Assembly: GCF_001280845.1 (NCBI RefSeq)
Contig: NZ_LGHP01000001.1
Span: 4,567,777-4,631,776, forward strand
Origin: Bacillus sp. FJAT-28004
GTDB lineage: Bacteria > Bacillota > Bacilli > Paenibacillales > Paenibacillaceae
Length of the DNA stretch: 64,000 nucleotides
Reading direction: 5' to 3'
Under the pieces are notes generated by a model. That model searched no databases and was not told where the DNA came from. It was given only the letters and a program-made list of their open reading frames with translations. The number at the start of each line of letters is the position of its first letter. Position 1 is the stretch's first letter. The translations under genes were made by a program, and so were the position numbers. Shown here in pieces: positions 60,167-64,000 of the stretch.

Positions 60167-60613
60167 TTATTTGCCATTAAAAGCGGTGAGCATCCATACA
60201 TGTTTCTCAAGTGTCGTATGAATAGCTAGGAGCATGTCCGCTGTTGTTTCGTCGCCAGCCTTTTGCGCTGCTTCCATGCCTTCTTTAAGTTCACCGATAA
60301 TGGTTGTGAAATCCTTAATTAGCTGCTCAACCATCTGCGTCGCATCTTCTTTATTCGATGCTTCCTCGATGCTCGAGGTTTTCAAATAATCTTTCATCGT
60401 TGCAATAGGCGTACCCTTCACGGCAAGCAAGCGTTCTGCGATTTCATCTACATGAAGCGCAGCCTCTTCATAAAGTTCTTGGAACTTTGCATGCAAAGTG
60501 AAAAACTGGGAGCCCTTCACATACCAATGATAATTGTGAAGCTTGATGTAAAGTACGCTCCAGTTGGCGATTTGGCGGTTCAAGTGTTGTTGTACAGTTG
60601 TAGGTGTTGTCAT
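60167..60613 (-). CDS. dps: Dps/ferritin-like DNA-protecting protein
   Basis: A 148-residue four-helix ferritin-like protein that forms a 12-subunit shell, stores iron and shields DNA from peroxide. Ferroxidase ligands are in 'VLYIKLHNYHWYVKG' (His) and 'ALHVDEIAERLLAVKG' (Asp and Glu). It lacks a long lysine-rich N-terminus. ATG 60613 is nine bases from AAAGG. A PerR-type box covers its promoter, as for mrgA-type genes, so peroxide induction is expected. Confidence 0.93.
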   Translation of the reverse strand: MTTPTTVQQHLNRQIANWSVLYIKLHNYHWYVKGSQFFTLHAKFQELYEEAALHVDEIAERLLAVKGTPIATMKDYLKTSSIEEASNKEDATQMVEQLIKDFTTIIGELKEGMEAAQKAGDETTADMLLAIHTTLEKHVWMLTAFNGK

Positions 60614-60716
60614 AATGATCATCCTTTCTGATGGTAGTTTGCGCTATTTGTAGTCTGTGAATACAAAAATGGAAATGTGATTTCGAACACTGAGTTAAAT
60701 TAGACTAACTCCTTGT

Positions 60717-60750
60717 TTATAATTATTACAAACTAGTTGATGTCTGTCAA
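60717..60750 (-). promoter_or_regulatory. PerR-type box and promoter of dps
   Basis: TTATAATTATTACAA (60717-60731) matches the PerR box TTATAATNATTATAA in 14 of 15 positions. On the minus strand TTGACA (60750-60745) and TAATAA (60728-60723) form a promoter with 16-base spacing, so the box covers the -10 region. Confidence 0.8.
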
Positions 60751-60869
60751 TATGTATACACCAATTTGTAAGAAATGAAACATGTAGATTGCAAATGGGG
60801 CTAATTTTATCTTTAGTGGAGTGGAAGATTCAGCTGATTCGAGAAAATATAGCGCTTACAAAATAAAGA

Positions 60870-61002
60870 TTGACATAAATATACAGGATAAAATATAGTA
60901 TGAATTATAAGATGAAACGTTTAATCAATAGGATGGTAACTTTAATTATTTCCTTATATAAACTCTTTATTAATAAGTAAATCAGTAAGATGAAACGTTT
61001 AA
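60870..61002 (+). promoter_or_regulatory. Promoter and two operator copies of the LacI-type regulator gene
   Basis: TTGACA (60870-60875) and TATAGT (60894-60899), 18 bases apart, are followed by TGAAACGTTTAA at 60913-60924 and again at 60991-61002. The copies share AAGATGAAACGTTTAAT and are 78 bases apart, close to seven helical turns, suggesting a looping repressor. Confidence 0.7.
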
Positions 61003-61023
61003 TTATTGTAAAGGTGGTTCGTC

Positions 61024-62043
61024 ATGAGTCAGGAACGAATAACGATTAAAGATGTTGCAAAACGCGCAAAAGTATCGATTGCTACAGTATCCAACGTACT
61101 GAACGGAACGGGCAGAGTAGCGCCGAATACGATTCAGTTGGTTCGTGCAGCTATCGAGGAGATGAACTTCACTCCAAGCATGTCTGCTCGCAATTTGAAG
61201 GATAAGAAATCATCATTAATAGCTGTAATTGTTCCTTTCTTGGAGAAAGGCAGGCTGCATGATAATCCGTTTTATTGGCAGCTTGTTACGGGAATCGAAG
61301 AAGGAGCTCGAAATGAAAAGCTTCATGTCCTTCTTGTTGGCGTCGAGCCTGATGAAAACTTTTCCTTCGTTCGTGAACGTCATTTGGATGGTTTGATTGT
61401 TATCGGAGTATTTGAAGACTCTCCTATTTATGAGCGAATTCAACAGCTGAATGTACCTTGTGTGTTTATGGATAGCTATTTGAAAAACGATGATCTGTAT
61501 CAGGTTGGATTGGATGATGAGCTAGGTGGCTATATCGGCACGAAACATCTACTATCACTTGGTCATCAGAATATCGCATTATTGACCGGAGCATTGCTCA
61601 AGGAAGGCGTTAATCATAGACGTTGGCTTGGCTACAAGAAAGCGCTAAAGGAAGCAGGCATGAATTACCATAGTGACCGTGTTTTCGAGGTGCCGACATC
61701 CTCCATAGGCGGTTATCGTACGGCTTCGCAAATCGTTTCGCGAGGGCAGGATATTACGGCTGTATTTGCTTTGTCGGATGTGCTTGCCATTGGTCTGATT
61801 AAGGGTTTGCATGATCTCGGCATCGTTGTGCCGCGTGATGTCTCGGTTATGGGCTTTGACGATAATCAAAACAGCCGTTATATGGTACCGGGTCTAACGA
61901 CCGTTCATCAGGATATTGTGCTCAAAGGGCAGATGGCTGTGAAATTATTAATTGCACAAATGGAAAACGAGCCCGAAGTAGACCGGAAGGTCGTGATCGG
62001 AGTCGAGCTTACCATCAGGCAAAGTACAGCAGAAAAGAAATGA
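61024..62043 (+). CDS. LacI-family transcriptional regulator
   Basis: A 339-residue regulator. Residues ~1-55 are the LacI helix-turn-helix and hinge: 'RITIKDVAKRAKVSIATVSN', 'VLNGTGRVAPNTIQLVRAAI', 'MSARNLKDKKS'. The rest is a periplasmic-binding-like sugar domain, with 'FVRERHLDGLIVIGVFEDSP', 'SLGHQNIALLTGALLKEGVN' and 'VPRDVSVMGFDDNQNSRYMV'. Two operators flank its own start region. It is directly upstream of a GH13 gene, so control of starch or maltodextrin genes is likely. ATG follows AAAGGTGG. Confidence 0.92.
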   Translation: MSQERITIKDVAKRAKVSIATVSNVLNGTGRVAPNTIQLVRAAIEEMNFTPSMSARNLKDKKSSLIAVIVPFLEKGRLHDNPFYWQLVTGIEEGARNEKLHVLLVGVEPDENFSFVRERHLDGLIVIGVFEDSPIYERIQQLNVPCVFMDSYLKNDDLYQVGLDDELGGYIGTKHLLSLGHQNIALLTGALLKEGVNHRRWLGYKKALKEAGMNYHSDRVFEVPTSSIGGYRTASQIVSRGQDITAVFALSDVLAIGLIKGLHDLGIVVPRDVSVMGFDDNQNSRYMVPGLTTVHQDIVLKGQMAVKLLIAQMENEPEVDRKVVIGVELTIRQSTAEKK

Positions 62044-62191
62044 ACAGAATCTTAAGGATCAGCAGCAGTTTATGAAGGGGGTGATGACAAACTTCTAGGG
62101 GCCTAGGTTAAATGATGCGTCTTATCGGATAGTATCTTTATTGCGCTAGGTGATAAATCTGCATTTCAAAATAGTGGGGAGTGTTGAATGG

Positions 62192-64000
62192 ATGAAGATT
62201 ATAGGGAAAAGTTTTGCTTTGCTCGTATTAGCAGCAGCGCTCGTATTGCCGGCAATTAGTGTTAATCCAAAAGAGGTGGAGGCATTAACGGCATCGTCTG
62301 CGCTAAGTCCGGTTACGCCAAAGGATACGGTGTATCAAATTATTACGGATCGATTTTATGATGGCAACACGAGCAATAATATTCCTTCTGGCTCCTCCGC
62401 TGCTTTATTTGATGATGCGAATGGCGATGGAAAAGGGGATGGCAATGATTTAAAGCTTTATCAAGGTGGAGATTGGCAAGGGATCATAGACAAAATTCCT
62501 TATTTGAAAAATATGGGTATAACAGCAGTTTGGATATCCGCTCCCTACGGGAATAGGGACACCGTAATCGAGGATTACCAGCCTGGCGGCAGCATGGATA
62601 AATGGACGAGTTTTCATGGCTACCACGTCCGCAATTATTTTGCTACCAATAAGCATTTTGGGCTGATGAAGGACTTTGAGAATCTTCGTGACGCGCTCCA
62701 TAATCAAGGAATGAAGCTGGTCATTGATTTTGTAACGAATCATACGAGCCGCTGGAAAAACCCGACAAACGGCAATTCACCGGAAGACGGCAAGCTTTAC
62801 GAGCCGGATAAAGATGCAAGCGGCAATTATACATTTGATGCTGCAGGAAACCCTTACGATTATAACAACGATGGCAAAGTAGAAAATCTAATTGCCGATC
62901 CTAACAATGATGTGAACGGCTGGTTTCACGGATTGGGCGATCGCGCTGGCGACAATTCACGTTACGGCTTCCGTCATAAGGAACTGGGCTCGCTTGCTGA
63001 TTTCTCGCAAGAGAATGCCAATGTGGTAGCACATTTGGAGAAAGCTGCGACGTTCTGGAAATCAAAAGGTGTCGATGGCTTCCGGCATGATGCTACGCTG
63101 CATATGAATCCTGCATTTGCGAAAGGTCTTAAAGATGTGATAGACTCAGCCGCAGGCGGACCGCTCACTCATTTTGGTGAATTTTTTATAAGCAGGCCTG
63201 ATCCAAAATATGATGAATTCCGCACCTTCCCTGACCGTACAGGGGTGAATAACCTTGATTTTGAATTTTACCGTTCTGCAACGAATGCTTTCGGCAACTT
63301 CTCTGAGACGATGTCTACCTTCGGTACTATGCTAACACAAACGAGTAACGATTATTCCTATGAGAATCAAGCGGTAACATTCCTTGACAACCATGATGTT
63401 ACACGGTTCCGCTACATTCAGTCGAATAATAAGCCTTATCATGCTGCGCTGGCAACGCTTCTGACATCACGAGGAACACCGAATATTTATTACGGCACGG
63501 AGCAGTACTTGTCCTCCGCGGACAGCAGCGATATTGCTGGCCGTTCATTTATGCAGAAGGCAGCTGCTTTCGATGAGACGACAACTGCTTTTAAAGTGAT
63601 CAAGAATCTTTCGGCATTGCGTCAGTCCAATGAAGCAATCGCGTATGGTACTACTTCTATTCTGTACAGCACAGACAATGTTCTCGTTTATCAACGTCAG
63701 TTCTACGACAAGCAAGTCATTGTGGCTGTAAATAGACAGCCAGATATTTCGTATACGGTCCCTGCAATGAATACAACTTTGCCGACAGGAACATACACGG
63801 ATGCATTGTCCGGCTTGCTTACGGGCGCGTCGAATACGGTTACGAGCGTATCTGGTCAAAATAAAATTTCCAGCTTCACGCTCTCAGGCGGCGAAGTTAA
63901 TATTTTGGCATACAATCCATCGCTGGGCACAACCGTTCCGAGAATTGGAGATGTCGTTTCTACCTCAGGCCGTCCTGGAAATACGGTTTATATTTACGGA
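62192..64000 (+). CDS. CGTase-like GH13 enzyme, 3' end missing
   Basis: The frame stays open to the window end, giving 603 residues. A signal peptide (1-~29, ending 'VNPKEVEA') is followed by the A/B domains of GH13_2: 'VYQIITDRFYDGN', 'LVIDFVTNHTSRW', 'VDGFRHDATLHM' (nucleophile Asp300), 'FGEFFISRPDP' (acid Glu330), 'FLDNHDVTRF' (Asp402), a C domain and the start of the domain D repeat 'VPRIGDVVSTSGRPGNTVYI'. At the CGTase Tyr195 site the sequence is 'HKELGSLADFSQEN', with Gly. It is secreted and acts on starch. ATG 62192 follows GGGGAG; ATG 62188 is out of frame. Confidence 0.9.
   Translation, partial: MKIIGKSFALLVLAAALVLPAISVNPKEVEALTASSALSPVTPKDTVYQIITDRFYDGNTSNNIPSGSSAALFDDANGDGKGDGNDLKLYQGGDWQGIIDKIPYLKNMGITAVWISAPYGNRDTVIEDYQPGGSMDKWTSFHGYHVRNYFATNKHFGLMKDFENLRDALHNQGMKLVIDFVTNHTSRWKNPTNGNSPEDGKLYEPDKDASGNYTFDAAGNPYDYNNDGKVENLIADPNNDVNGWFHGLGDRAGDNSRYGFRHKELGSLADFSQENANVVAHLEKAATFWKSKGVDGFRHDATLHMNPAFAKGLKDVIDSAAGGPLTHFGEFFISRPDPKYDEFRTFPDRTGVNNLDFEFYRSATNAFGNFSETMSTFGTMLTQTSNDYSYENQAVTFLDNHDVTRFRYIQSNNKPYHAALATLLTSRGTPNIYYGTEQYLSSADSSDIAGRSFMQKAAAFDETTTAFKVIKNLSALRQSNEAIAYGTTSILYSTDNVLVYQRQFYDKQVIVAVNRQPDISYTVPAMNTTLPTGTYTDALSGLLTGASNTVTSVSGQNKISSFTLSGGEVNILAYNPSLGTTVPRIGDVVSTSGRPGNTVYIYG

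Noticed and set aside
1..64000. tRNA, rRNA, insertion sequences and prophage genes
   Set aside because: None was recognised: no cloverleaf with CCA-type ends, no rRNA-like stretch and no transposase, integrase or capsid motifs in the translated frames I examined.

Overview
The window is a stretch of Bacillota chromosome that looks like Paenibacillus or a close relative. The signs are strong AGGAGG ribosome binding sites with frequent TTG and GTG starts, a giant secreted amylolytic enzyme with three C-terminal S-layer homology (SLH) domains, a Bce-type antimicrobial-peptide module, a T-box leader, CcpA-type cre sites, a PerR-type box before a Dps gene, and a copper-amine-oxidase-like stalk domain on a secreted protein. 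No rRNA, tRNA, CRISPR array, insertion sequence or prophage was recognised. The assignment rests on sequence features only.

Layout. 1-9 kb: a partial MocR-like regulator divergent from a RidA-family gene, an LTA-synthase-like sulfatase, glutamate racemase, exonuclease III, a MarR/WrbA quinone-stress pair with a perfect palindromic operator, an AraC regulator and a PhyH dioxygenase fused to HEAT repeats. 9-15 kb: an aldehyde dehydrogenase and a complete bceRS-bceAB-like operon set with a BceR-type box. 15-22.5 kb: a 2410-residue surface-anchored amylopullulanase behind three cre-like sites. 22.5-27.2 kb: an accessory, partly AT-rich stretch with a phospholipase-C-like protein, a MerR-like regulator plus unknown partner behind twin dyads, small secreted proteins, long hairpins and an orphan LytTR response regulator.

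27-39 kb: an acyl-CoA synthetase, a sigma factor with a long C-terminal extension, an XRE-cupin/LysE pair, an EamA transporter, a DEDD exonuclease, a DUF1648 membrane protein, and a phosphate uptake operon (propeller protein, pstS, pstC, pstA) that has no pstB here. 39-50.9 kb: a sugar isomerase/oxidoreductase/MFS operon, an SLH remnant, a methyltransferase, a T-box-controlled aminotransferase, a two-component system divergent from a DUF418 protein, and an AlkZ-like protein.

50.9-52.5 kb is non-coding and holds four copies of a ~196-bp multi-hairpin element plus a 44/43-bp tandem repeat. It lies directly downstream of a DUF559-type nuclease gene that is itself preceded by a terminator-like leader hairpin. 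This is the least explained part of the window.

53-64 kb: a Dabb protein, KDPG aldolase, a GH43 enzyme, a histidine kinase fragment, class II fumarase, an Uup-type ABC-F ATPase, an FAH-family enzyme, Dps, a LacI regulator with two operator copies, and the first 603 codons of a CGTase-like GH13 enzyme. The two GH13 loci, each behind operators with an AAACG core, suggest coordinated carbon-regulated starch use. The bce, MarR/WrbA and Dps loci form a stress-defence theme. Both themes are inference.
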